Of a stretch of DNA of 64,000 bases, positions 11,660 to 22,971 are shown in pieces. A program made the translations under genes and the position numbers. Position 1 is the stretch's first letter; every line of letters begins with the position of its first letter. A model generated the notes under the pieces. That model was not told the origin of the DNA, did not search any database, and saw only the letters and a program-made list of their open reading frames with translations. Source of the DNA: Cycas panzhihuaensis (lineage: Eukaryota; Cycadophyta); contig CM041465.1 of the NCBI GenBank assembly GCA_023213395.1, positions 168,275,741 to 168,339,740 of the forward strand, given 5' to 3'.

Positions 11660-14600
11660 TGGAAGCATGCCTCTAGGAGGTCTCTAAGAATGGAACACTC
11701 TAGACAAATACTTAGAATATAAAAGGTTCTAGAGATCTCGAGGAAAGATAGATCACCCTCAAAAGGCATCCACGCATTAGAACACAAGTTTAGGGACCCA
11801 CAAATAGTGTATTATCCTTCTTTTTCCTTTGAGACACCTCTTGTAGTTTAGGTTGGGCAACGAGGTATCTTCAGGTAGTCAAATAGCCTAAAGGGATCTC
11901 TCCTAACCTCAAATGGAGAGAAGAGGAGCTAGACCTCCTTTTGGAAAAGGATATGAGAAAAGAAGAGGAAGAGTGATAGCAAGACAAAAGGTAGTTATGA
12001 CAAGCCTACTGGAAGTTTAGAGGTTTGTTGTAGAAGGGGTAGGTTTTGAGTGTTAAGATCTTGAGAAGGAGACAATGTTGCAACCATATAAAAGTAACAA
12101 AGTTGCAAACTCTTCTTTGATGGAAAGGAGACTAAGATGGTGTGTGTTTGTAATAGAAGAAAGGGTAGAGAGAAGTTGTAAATATATCATAGCAATTTAG
12201 TTATGAAGTCTTCTTCGGTTACCAAAAAGAATTGAGTGGTTTTTGAGTATATGAACTCTATGGTGTTACGGTGTGGTTTGGACTTGTCTATGCATTTGGA
12301 GTGATGTTTTAATCTCATGAAAAGATGGCTACTATCAAAGAAATATGTAAAAGACCAAAACAAGTAGACAAACAAATATGCAACTTTTCTCTTTTTTATC
12401 CCCTCACTCTCTTTTGCCTCTAAATGGATGTGATAAAGCTAAAAATATTAAAAGGGGAAAGGGAAAGGTACAACACAAGGTATTGCCTTGTGTGAGTTTG
12501 CCTCCTCTTCGATAGGAGGAGGATTGGCCTTCTTTAGATAATGAAAAGATCCAACCAAAAACCCTAGAATAGATGCAAATGGTATGCTTCTCCTTCCTCT
12601 CCCCTTTTTACAATATGCAAATAAGGAAAACTTTCAAAAGGAAACATTCATTTTTTTCTTTTGTTTTTCTTTTCTTTTTCTTAGCTTTATGGAATCAAGA
12701 AAGTGGAGTGGGGGGAGAAAGGGAGAGGGACAATTTGTAAGAAAAAGTGCATCCAGTTATGACATTTGTTATCACATTTTGTTGCACATCTTATTGCTGC
12801 TCCCTATGATACACTCCCACAAGTTGTCGATGCCTTTGTTTCTATCACTTGCTACAAAAGTTGTTGGAGTTGGAGGGAGGGGTTTCCTTACCTTCCTTTA
12901 AACCCCAAATAGGGCTTACTTACCATCCCTAACTATGGAATCATAGAATGAAGAAGTGGAAACAAAAAAACTTGAGATAAATGGAATTTTACCCTTTTGC
13001 AATATATCATTTGATTCGCAAAAGCAACTTCCAACCTGTAGCACAAAGAGACAAGGCCTTCTACAAACACGATGTATGTATATGTGTATGTTTATCTCAA
13101 TAAACAACGTTAGTGGTGTCAACTTGTAAGCAAAAAGAGAAACAAATACAATGTTATATATTTCTTGATAGTATTTTGTGTGTGTGCAACAAGCAAAAGA
13201 GCATATGAGAAACGAGAAAGAGAAAAGGAATGCTTGTATTGAGATGGAAAGCTCCTCTAAATAGTGATAAATCCCTATGAGCTATGGGTAGCTCACTTGA
13301 CTAAGGGTTGAAAATAAGCACAAGGTTGACAAGTATATATGTAAGCCTCACAATGAACTGAAATCCTAAAACTAGTAATGGAAACATAGGGGAAAATGCC
13401 TCAAAGTATGAGTGAGGGGATTACCCAAGTAAGAGGTCACTTTAAGAGTTAGAACTCTAGCCTATGGACCTCCTCACAAGCTCCCTTAGCTTGGTTTAGC
13501 ATCCCTACATTTGTGGACTAGTGGATTTGGTGGGTAGAGAATGAGTAGAGTGGTAAAAAAGAGGTGTTCCCTCCTTGTTTTAGGTGAAAATGGCCTAAAA
13601 CCAATATAAAATCAATCTAAATCCTAAATATAGGGTCACATACCTAAAAATAGCAAGGTTAAGGATCATCAAAAGAGAGATTTTTGCAAGGAAAAATTAG
13701 AAAAAATAAAATAAAATCACCATACAAGATTGGTAACTCTAGGTGAAGAGTAAATTTGTGTTTTATGGATGAAAGATGGAGTTCTTTTGCTGTTGGGTTA
13801 CTTGAAAGATCCTCCTTACTTCCCTTGGCTTGTTATTGAGATATTTCCCTTCTTGCTATGGAGGAAACCTATCAAGTTTTATGTAGGAAGGAGTGGAAGA
13901 GAGTTAGAGAAGAGAACTTGAGAGTAAGAGCTTGAGGAGAGCTAAAAATTGATGATTGATGATGATTACTTCCCCAAAATAAATTCAAATTTAGGTTTTA
14001 TTTATTTGGGGAGGCCTTAGGGCTATTGGGCCTTGATTTGGACAAGTCCTAAGGTAAGATAGTGCATCATCTAGCCATAATTGCCAGAACTAGTCATTTT
14101 TGGCTGTGGCTTAACCATGTAACACTCGCACTATGAAGTTATTCGTAGCACCGCTAATATATTAGCAATACCACTAACATATTAGTGGTGTAAAATAATC
14201 AAAGCAGGGTAGACAAAAATGGTTATGGGGTAGTGTCTTAGAACTCCTCCCCATATGCATGTTTACTAACCTAGGGTCATCCTATACACCGATGATTGAC
14301 AAGAATATGTAATAAACTTATTAAGTAGGGTTGGAACCTCATGAAGATGGCAACAATCAAGGTGCTAGAGTATATATGGAGGCTAGGCAATGACTCCTAG
14401 TGGGATACATAGGGAAATCTTGTAATAAGTAGGAAATAGGATGCACCTATCCACTAAAACTCCCAATAAACTACCTTGGACAGATTGAGGGAGAAGTAAA
14501 GTAGGGAGAGAAAGGGGAAGATGTAATGAAGTAGATCAAGATGCATGTGAGTCACGCTATGGAGGCCCATGAGTACTGATAACTGGGAGGGAGATCACTT

Positions 14601-14819
14601 GGGAGCTATCATGTCATTGGACTAGAGTCCCAGTCATCATAGGTAGAATGTCATGCATAGGAAAGCTAATCAAGCAAATTGATCAAGCACTCAAGCAGTC
14701 ATACAAATATCACATGCCACAATAAGTGTAAAAGATATGATAGAGTGTAAGAAATGAAATATATACCTAATTATACCTATGAGATAGAGTCCCAATCCAT
14801 TCCTAATGGCTTGGAAAAA
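11660..14819 (-). repeat. M1 5' LTR (3160 bp)
   Basis: In element orientation it begins at 14819 with TTTTTCCAAGCCATTAGGA, aligning with TGTTTCC...ACTAATGGA of P1 and the Y start, and ends at 11660 with CATGCTTCCA, like the P1 LTR end. It holds the palindrome pair at 14150-14189. Short ORFs inside (12584-12901 plus, 12916-13122 minus) look accidental. The LTR follows the P1, P2 and S LTRs in size and is about 600 bp longer than those of Y. Confidence 0.83.
14150..14189. repeat. Two adjacent 20-bp palindromes in M1 LTR
   Basis: Two back-to-back near-perfect palindromes share the core CTAAYATATTAG, the second with arms ACCACTAA and TTAGTGGT. The P2 LTR has the same pair at 50391-50430 and P1 has one at 22268-22287, each about 630-740 bp from the LTR start. 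Confidence 0.75.
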
Positions 14820-15590
14820 TCTCTAAACAAGGGATCCAAGTCGACCTTGACAAGATCAAAGTTGTCCTCAATATACCTCCTCCAAAAATGCAATGATAAA
14901 TCAAATTATTTTTGGGTAGGCTGGCTTCTTAAGGTATTTCTTAGTAGATTTTTCCATAAATGCCAAGACATTGACTAATCTATTAAAGAAGGGGGCCTTG
15001 TTTGTATGGTCCTTAAAGCCTAGAAAGCATTCCAAGAGCTCAAAAGAGCCCTAGTCTTTGCCATTATTTTGGCACCCCCTCTCTTTGACTATCTATTTAT
15101 CCTATACACATTAGCTACTGATGAATATTTGGGAGCCATGTTGGCCTAAGAAGATGATTCTGGAACTAAGAGAGCCATATATTTTATTAGCTATATGTTA
15201 GTAGTAGCCGAGATAAACTACACCCCTATCAAGAAGGAATGTTTAGCCTTGGTTCATGCAACCAAGAAGTTTAGACATTATCTCCTGGGAAATACCACCT
15301 ATGTGATCATCTAGTCTGATTCATTAAAGTATCTCTTAACCCAGTCTAACTTGATAAGAAGGATGGGCAAATGGGTTGTCCTCCTCCAAGAATACGATCT
15401 CAAGGTCGATAACAAGAAATCAAAGAAGAGAATGGTGGTCACTGAGTAACTAGTTGATGCCCTTGTCTCAAAATACTCTAGCCTTCTATTAATGATTCAT
15501 TGCCTGATGAGCCCATCCTAGCCTTCCAAGATTCATCTCATCACCCACTATCCAATAGTGAATGGTATGGGGATATTTTACAATACCTTA
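14820..15590 (+). pseudogene. P1 RT (C-terminal piece) and RNase H
   Basis: P1 RT resumes at SLNKGS (SKQG motif) right after the M1 LTR, continues through the thumb (FLGRL, KKGALFVW, with shifts), and is followed by RNase H from about 15100 (FILYTLATDEYLGAM) to about 15575 (NGMGIFYN, frameshifted). RNase H keeps [17 protein letters not shown] and the YVII-SDSLKYLLTQ block, with TAG stops at former CAG codons. The missing RT N-terminus was lost with M1's left end. Confidence 0.82.
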
Positions 15591-16814
15591 CCTAACAACA
15601 ATACACTCCTAATGCTAGCGATAAAATGAGGTCATGTATTAGAGCTACTACCAAGTAATACTTCCTCATAGAGGAGGTGTTGTATAAGAGGTCCTGTGAT
15701 GGAGTCCTCCTCTATTGCATTATCCCTGGCGAAGTAAGCCAAATCCTCTATGAATGTCATAATAGTATTTGTGGATAATGACATTTGTGAGGGCTAGTTT
15801 GGGGACCAATCCATGGCCCAAATGATCCTCTGCATGGGCTACTATTGGCTGTCCCTCTTTAAGGATTCCCATGCTTATACACAACATTGCCATAAGTTCT
15901 AAGAGCACACCAACATGATCCATTTGCCTTTTGAGGCCCTCCACCCTGTTATCTCCACATAGCCTTTTCTCCAATGGGGCCTAGACCTCGTTGGAGCCAT
16001 TACTCCTTCATCATCTCAATATAAATTCATCTTGACTGTGATAGATTATTTTACCAAATGGGCTAAAGTTATTCCATTGACCTCCACTATTGATAAGACA
16101 ATTACCACTTTTATCTACCAATACATTATTTATCAATTTGAGGTTCCTGACATCCTGATCAAAGATAATGACATCCCTTTCTATAATAAAGAGATGGATG
16201 AACTCTACGAGAAATTCAAGATATCACACAAGATTTTATCTCCCTATTACCCCCAAGTCAATGGCCAAATTGAGTCATTTAATAAAACTCTTATTAATAT
16301 TTTGACAAAGATGGTTTCCCAATCCCAAAAGGATTGGCATCTTCATCTTTATTCTACCCTGTGGGCATATCGTATCTCTATTCATACTATGACATGGATG
16401 ACCTTGTTCTTCCTAGTATACGGGATGGAAGTAGTTCTCCCCTTAGAGGTTGAGATCCCCTCCTTGAGAGTTTCCCTTAGGGGTCTTGTCGATGAGGAGT
16501 TGTGTCGCCAAGCCTGCCTCCTATACCTTGAATCCCTAGACAAGAAACACTTTGCCATGTACCAAGCAAATCTCGCTTCTAAGGTTAGGGCACGAAGTAT
16601 GTATGGAAAATATCCTCACCTCTTAGACCTTAGGGACCAAGTCCTCAAATTAAAGTACCTCTACCATCGATTGTCTAAATTTGGCCCCAAATGGGTAGAC
16701 CCCTTTGGTGTTCTGAAGAGCCTTAATAACAATCCATATAGGATAATGACATTGGAAGGGCTTGAATTTGACAAAGCCACAAATGGAAAATTCCTAAAGA
16801 AATTCTATATGTGA
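15591..16814 (+). pseudogene. P1 integrase; catalytic core and C-terminus open
   Basis: The zinc-binding N-terminal part (about 15660-15955) is broken. From 15961, just after a TAG that replaces TGG, the frame stays open to the TGA at 16812-16814, about 284 codons. It holds all three acidic residues of the D,D-E core: QWGLDLVGAI, IKDNDIPFYNKEM and YYPQVNGQIESFNKT. The C-terminal domain contains LRDQVLKLKYLYHRLSKFGP and ends KFLKKFYM, with no chromodomain. This is the longest surviving open integrase core in the window, but a full integrase cannot be made. Confidence 0.86.
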
Positions 16815-17574
16815 CTCCTTCTACTTCCAAGTAAAATGGGTGCCTTTCCTTCACTCCAAAATGAGCCTAAACCACCTCTCGAATGCTTTACCACACCCTT
16901 ATATTAGGGGCATGATATGTGTTTGGATCTTGGGTCACTTTGTGTGTTGATGAGTAAGCCATGCACCTTTTTGAAGGAGTTGCTTACCACCCCCCCCCAC
17001 CCTAATTCAACAACAAAGCACCCCTTTTATTCATATATTAGTAGTTCTTCAGTTGTATTAATTTACCACCACACCCATGGTCAGGGCCTAATCTAAGGAT
17101 GTGACTTAGCTTACTTCTGAGCATGAGTCACTACTTAGGAAAGCCCTTGGGGATAGTCCATATCCTTGCTTGGCTATTTCTTAGGATATCTGTACTTGCC
17201 TAACTACTTTCTTAGCAATATCCCCATGTTCTATCTGAGGAGCATGCATGATCCCCTTACCCTAATCTTGTGCGAGGTCACCTATCACGTAGGGTGGTCG
17301 TGTGTGCCTGGTGTGAGTGCCATGCTACATAAAAGAAAGCATCCAAGCTAAAAGCACCTATATATACATGATATAATGGAATATCCATGACACAACAAAA
17401 TATAAATCAATCCATATTATGACCTCTACATCCACACATCCAAAATTATTAAGATAGATAAAATATATCAAAATGGGGTACCAATGTGGCCCCTATCTAT
17501 ATATACAAAATGAATAATGGTACAAAATATTAGCAGCATGTGCATGAGGCAGTTGGAATCCTTATAGGGGGTAG
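16815..17574. other. P1 spacer between integrase and antisense gene 3' end
   Basis: No gene is seen. The stretch aligns well with 24964-25689 of P2 (shared cattttgaaggagttg-like and ctttcttagcaatatcccc-like segments), so it is a conserved non-coding part of the family. A C-run lies at about 16990-17000. Confidence 0.6.
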
Positions 17575-19855
17575 GTATAATCATGCATCCATGTGTGGTA
17601 AGGGACACCCTAGAGGTCCTTGCTTGGAGACCACATCCTTCCTAGGCTCGTCCTCCTCCTCTAAGAGGTCCTAACTTCACTCCCCTCATCTCCCACCCTC
17701 CTCTGGATTGATGTCATTGTGAGTCTTGCTACATGAGGATTGAGCAACCATCTTGTTGACTAACTAGTTGTACCTCTCTTGTAGTTTGTCTCTCTCTCTA
17801 AGTAGTAGATCCCTCTCCCTCTCTATCCCAAAAATCCTTTCCTCTAACATGGCAGCCCTCATGTTACCACCAACATCTCTAACTCCTCCTCGTGATCCTC
17901 TAGAATCTAAATCTGCACTTGTATCTAGTCTCACTCAACTCATAGTTGGTCCCTATCATCCTATAGTTGGTCTCCCTCACCTTGTATCTTTTGGGTTGCT
18001 ACAACCCATGCATCTCATACTTGCATGAGCAGAGCAAAATTTGTAGTGTGTCTTCCTGCTGACCTGTGCTCCTCACTGTCTATGATAGGAGGCAACCCCT
18101 CCTTATATATCTATGGTAAGAGCTCAATGACCATTTACCTCACCAACTTTCCCATGTCATCCCCACCTACCATCCATACATATTAGGGTGTCAGTTAGAG
18201 TATATCCAACAATCCATCAAAGCTAAATACATAAAGCATATCAAATAAACTCTATGAACATAAAAAATAACAAAATCAAAAGCTAAAAGCTAGAGTATAG
18301 AGGATGTTTTATCTCATAGGATGCTTGACACCTCTTTAGATGCCACACCTATAATTGCAATCGCTATCTCTTCCTCTCTTAACTCCTCCTCCTCCCTTGG
18401 AGCACCTAGGGCATTACCTCCCTTAGACTCCTCTATTCTGAGGACCTCTCCTCTACTTATGGCTAAAGCTACCTCTACTAGCACCTTTGGGTCATTGCCA
18501 GCTACTCCCTTACCTTTGTCCTCGTCCCTTGACTCCTCTATAGGAGCATTGGTTACCTTGCCTCCCTCCTCATCATTCCCCCAGTGGACGGCATGGTACA
18601 AGTCACTCACATTGTTGCCCAGTGTGAGGAGATCTAGAGATGTGGCTGCCACCAACTACTTAATGTGTGTTGGCTCCCCTTCACTCCTAAATTGTGTCTT
18701 CCACTTACATACCATTAGGGAATGAGCTGTTATAGGTTGGGGACCTATTACTAGAGCCACTCCATGAAAATGGTTGAAAAACTAACATTGGAGGAGGGTA
18801 CAGAATGAGAAACCTCCTCGCCGAACCCTCTTAATATGATCAGGTTAAGCTATAAGGTTAGCCACTATCAAAGAGGCACGATCAAATCACTCCCCCTACT
18901 TATACCTCTTGATTGTAGTCATCCATCTTCTTGGAATATCCTTGTAATTCTATTTTCAAGAGATATAGAACATAATGGAAAACACAATCATCTTCATCAT
19001 GTGAGGAATCCTAGATGTGACAATGGTTCTCAATGGTATCCTCCTCTCATTATAGCAACCCTAACCTATGGAAAACCTTGTGGCCTCTCAATTGGTTATA
19101 TTTGTGCTTGGGAGGGTCCCTAATGCTATCGATGCACCCTTGTCTAGCACCCCCAGAATCCTCCTAATAACTCCGAGTGTGATAGTGGCATCTCCTACCC
19201 AAGAGAGATGAAATACATATCATCTGTAGTCCCAATAGGAGTTAATATCCACCAAGAGGGCCTAATCTAATGTGTGCTGGGGTGTGAAGATGATCTTCTT
19301 TAGTCTACACTGCCACAAGATCACCCTCTTCAGTAAATCGATGAACTCGACTATAACTCTGCCAATGTTCTCACAGTTATCAACTGTGATAACGGGTTGT
19401 AAAATAATAAAAACTCATCACTAATCAACCAGTCTCCTCTCTGCTAGTTAGAAACCCTTTCAGATCATAAAAAATAAAAGAAATCATATAGAAATTAATA
19501 TAAATTTTAAGTTTTTTTCTTTCTTCATTAATCTACCTTGGCACCGTTAATATATTTATGGTGAGTAGGTCCCACTGCCTACCCTTCAACCTACAAGGAA
19601 GTTTGCAGCATTGTGAATAAGTTCATGATCCCATGACCTCCCTTTCTAAAAAAAAAAAAAAAAATTATGGGTTACACCCAGTCCACCAAGACTAGGGCTC
19701 CATAATACCTTGGTCTAGCCCCTTTCAAGCCCTTATATAGGTTCCAGAAGGCCTAATTCATATATAAAAGGACTAAACTATATTAAATGGTGAAAATCAA
19801 AATTAAGGGGCTAAATTTTAGATCAACATACTGGATTAGGTCTAACTGCTGCCAT
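17575..19855 (-). pseudogene. P1 antisense plant-mobile-domain-like gene (three exons)
   Basis: It lies opposite to the element. Exon 1 (19855-19832) encodes MAAVRPNP and is followed by donor GTATGT. Exon 2 starts near 19396, its acceptor decayed from AG. It encodes VDNCENIGRV, then VDINSYWDYR, RRILGVLDKG and ATSLDLLTLGNNVSDLYHAVHW, aligning with Y and P2. Intron 2 (18312-18167, 146 bp) has a lost donor (AT for GT) and a kept acceptor GGTAG. Exon 3 ends in a coiled coil at about 17880-17720 (EERIFGIEREGDLLLREGDK). A 113-codon open piece covers 18655-18314. The mobile domain is found in plant MAIN/MAIL proteins and transposon proteins; its role here is unknown. Confidence 0.75.
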
Positions 19856-20172
19856 CTCTTACTCCTGAGTCCAACGGCTCTCTTCGTGTGATAATTTGAT
19901 GGTTGAATCTCCTCCCCCAAGCATATGACCGAGTGATAGAATAGAGTGCTAGAGGCATAGTGCTCCAAAATCATATGAGGGATCATGAAAATGAACCTCA
20001 TTTTCACCCCTCACTCACCTTTTATTCACAAAGCATCCTGAGGCACGACAACCTTTCTCTACTATGAAAGAGCCACTAGGACCATCCCCTCTTGCTTATC
20101 TTTGATCCCTTCAGGGCCCAGGCCTAGTTTTTCCCCTAGATGTGTCATTTTTCTATCACTTTGTTTGTATTT
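19856..20172. promoter_or_regulatory. P1 divergent intergenic region
   Basis: A 317-bp interval separates the antisense gene ATG (19855, minus) from the aRNH ORF ATG (20173, plus). The same head-to-head layout occurs in P2 (about 315 bp after removing S) and in Y (168 bp). A shared promoter is inferred; no clear TATA box survives in this copy. Confidence 0.45.
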
Positions 20173-20985
20173 ATGGCACCTCCGTTTGGTCCTCTCATAA
20201 GCCTTCCTACTTGATTTTTGCACTGCTCAAAACACTATTAGAGTTTATACTCCATTAGCCCATTTTGATACCCTGAGTCTATTTTTTCTATATGTTTAAG
20301 CCCTTAAGGCTCCTAATAAGATCTCCTTCCTCTCTTAGGTCCCTAGTTGTTCCTACACCAACTCCAGGTACCCATTAAATAACTTGTTGCTATGATAACT
20401 CTCCCACATCTATAGGGCATGTCTTCCATATGCCTGGTAGCCTATTTGTAGAGCTCTCTTATACATTGTGGCTAGTTTTTCAAGTTATTGAGAGTTATAG
20501 AAGCTTCTTTTGACCATTTCCTTTTCCTATATGACCATTTATTTCTTATCACCATGACTTTATTTATTTATAATATTGGTAGTAGCCATGGTAACCTAGG
20601 ACCTTCTACTGCCACCTAGATCATTTGTGATCCCTTTGGGCTTGACTTCATGTGTTCTAGAGTATTCTTACCTGAGGCCATGAACAATGAGGCTAAGTAC
20701 ATGGCTATTATCAAGGCCCTTACTAATGTACTTTTCTTCTATCGTGGCCCTTTCATTCTCCATTATGATTCTCAAGTCATCATCTTGTAACCAACTTAAA
20801 TCTATCAGGCCTGTTACCCTTGACTAAGATACCTTGCCTTGACCACTAAGTCTTTTTTATCCTCTTTTTCCTCAATGGACATCTGGCATGTCCTTCGTGA
20901 TTAGAACATTGAAGCAGATAGCCTCATTTGCTTTATCTTGGAGTGTCATTTCCCTTCCTTAGATGATCCTTAGCTGATTGCACAG
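20173..20985 (+). pseudogene. P1 archaeal-like RNase H (aRNH) ORF
   Basis: This is a second RNase H of the Tat type, downstream of integrase. It starts MAPPFGPLIR and carries the RNase H fold in its C-terminal half from about 20570 (SHGNLGPSTA, FLPEAMNNEAKYMAIIKALTN, HYDSQVIIL, NIEADSLICFILE). The first aspartate (FTDGG in Y) has become asparagine and the glutamate of AEY has become lysine, while the DSQ and ADS aspartates remain. Stops at former CAG and TGG codons interrupt it. It is inactive here. Confidence 0.82.
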
Positions 20986-21545
20986 GTTAACCCCCCTCTC
21001 CTGAGAGGTTTTTCTAGTCATCCTCCTTTTCACACCTCTAAAAATAGGCCATTAATAAGGTTACACTATGGTAACCATAGGTTTGTCTCTTTTCTTGGCT
21101 CTCATATCATCCATGGTGCAATTTTTACATACTTTCTGGTGATGTTCACATCTTTTGGGATTATGTTTATGTTATTCCTAGATTATGTTTATGTTATGGC
21201 TACCTTGTATACGAAGGTGATGGGGCATCCCCTCATATCCTCCCCCCTTCCTACCACCCTTTCCTTTTCTATAGGGATTCTGATCCCATTCTATTTTCTA
21301 GGGCCATACTACCTACTTAAGTGTCATAATTGATAAACCCCGTGTAATCTTTCCATCATCCTACATATGTTTTAGGTCTAGGGCTCCATACACTAAGGAT
21401 TGGCCAAGCCACTCCTCCTCTTCCTCACCCAAACATATGTTTCCCATCCACATGATTTGTTGTGACACTTACCACTCATCCTAGTTATAAGATTATATTG
21501 ACAACATTCACCATCATCTAACGCTTTCAAGTGATGAGGTTCTAT
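20986..21545. other. P1 3' non-coding region
   Basis: No gene is supported; a 64-codon ORF at 21139-21333 has no match in the other copies. The stretch aligns with P2 49064-49655 (shared ctaaaaataggccattaa-like segment). Confidence 0.6.
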
Positions 21546-21559
21546 TGCCAAGGGGGCAA
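21546..21559 (+). promoter_or_regulatory. P1 polypurine tract
   Basis: The sequence tgccaagggggcaa directly precedes the LTR start TGTTTCC. Y has nearly the same tract (gccaagggggcag) next to its 3' LTR, and P2 has a decayed form at 49658-49670. It primes plus-strand DNA synthesis. Confidence 0.8.
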
Positions 21560-22267
21560 TGTTTCCAGGCCACTACTAATGGATTAGGGTGTCATCACAC
21601 AGGTAAGATCAAGTGTATATTTTATCCCTTGTATTCTATCATATTTTTATAGTTATTATGGTAAGAAATGCTTATATACTTACTTGATTACTTGCTTAAT
21701 CCCCTTGCTTATGTGTGTACTCCTACCTATGATGACCATGACTCTAGTCTAATGGCATCATTGAGCTCCCATGGTTAATCCCCTCTTTGCAAAAGGTCTC
21801 TCACATGCCTCTGTAGCTTAGTTTGATTGATTTTCAACTTAGTTCTCAGCTTCTTACAGCATCTTATCCTCTTACACCTCATTTATCTCTCTGTCTACCA
21901 AGGGCAGCTTATCAAGGTTTCTGATGGAAAGATGCCCTTTATTGCTTACTTTGTGTGAGGTTTGTTTGTAAATTTTACTAGTGTTAATGGTTTGGTTCTT
22001 ACTTATATCCTAGAACCCTTAATTGTCATCATTCTAGTGAGTTCTTCCTTGTTTTGGTGTGTTTCTATCATGTTTCTACCAACTTTTAATTTGGAAAATA
22101 ACCCAGATTTGATTCACAGACCTTTAGAGTGGGAGTCCAATTCTCAACAAAAGTTCCCCCCCTCTCTTTTGCTAGTTTTGATCAAATTTTTATTAATTTA
22201 TATCAAAATTTATTAGTCTGCTGTCACCCTACTCCCTTTTTTGTCCACACCACTCTGGTTGTTGCAC

Positions 22268-22287
22268 ACTACTAATATATTAGTGGT
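22268..22287. repeat. 20-bp palindrome in P1 LTR
   Basis: ACTACTAATATATTAGTGGT is palindromic apart from one mispair. It is the single P1 counterpart of the palindrome pairs in the P2 and M1 LTRs, at a similar distance from the LTR start. Confidence 0.75.
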
Positions 22288-22909
22288 GTAATGAACACAT
22301 TTGTGGTGCGATTGTTATAACTTTAAATGTGACTAGAAATGACTAAAATTACATTTAATGTAGGCCTGACACTAGATCTGCTCTCAAGACCCACCCAGAT
22401 TGGGCCTAAATGATCTTGAGGCCTCACTTAAACCATAAAAACTTGAATTTAAATTGATTTCCTCTCTTCTCCAACTTATTTCTCTCAAAATACTTCACAT
22501 TTTTCACTGAAAAACTCTCATCCTTTGTCAGTCTACTTGCAATCCATGCACATAATAGAATTTGGCAAAGGAAAGCAAGCATGATCAAGCTCAATGATAA
22601 TATTAAATTAGACACAAGCTATCAAGCCTTAAAGAGAAGCCAATTTCTCCTTCAAAAATGTAAAATCTTTCTCCAAAACTCTTATTTCACAAACCAAAAC
22701 CTCTCACCTACATCAATCCTACTTTTATTCAAAAAGGTAAATCATTTTGCTGTGATTTTATTGCCAAACACCAAAGTTTTATTTCATTCTTTTAATTAGT
22801 TGTGGTATTCCTTATCAATTTTCAGATTTAGTAGCCCCTTTTATGATCATTAGGAGTAAACCTACTACAAACCATAGAATCAACTCCTTATCCTACCATA
22901 AAAGGGGCT

Positions 22910-22971
22910 AGGAGTGGCTAGAGGAGATCATAGGGAGGATAGGAGTGGCTAGAGGAGATCATAGGGAGGAT
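22910..22971 (+). repeat. 31-bp tandem duplication
   Basis: Two identical adjacent copies of a 31-bp unit starting aggagtggctagaggagatc. The corresponding P2 LTR segment (about 51070-51105) has only one copy, so this is a private, recent slippage or repair event in P1. Confidence 0.9.

Larger units (their letters stand above)
6411..14819 (-). mobile_element. M1: Tat-type retrotransposon inserted in P1 RT, 3' half deleted
   Basis: Reading on the minus strand from 14819: a full 5' LTR, primer binding site, gag, protease, linker and most of RT, ending at the deletion junction. The LTR terminus faces P1 RT sequence at 14820, which begins tctctaaacaagg as in the SKQG segment of RT. RNase H, integrase, antisense gene, aRNH and 3' LTR are all missing. 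The target duplication cannot be checked because the left end is gone. Confidence 0.85.

Noticed and set aside
12584-13122. ORFs of 105 and 68 codons inside the M1 LTR
   Set aside because: The matching parts of the P1 and P2 LTRs do not keep these frames, and composition is low-complexity.
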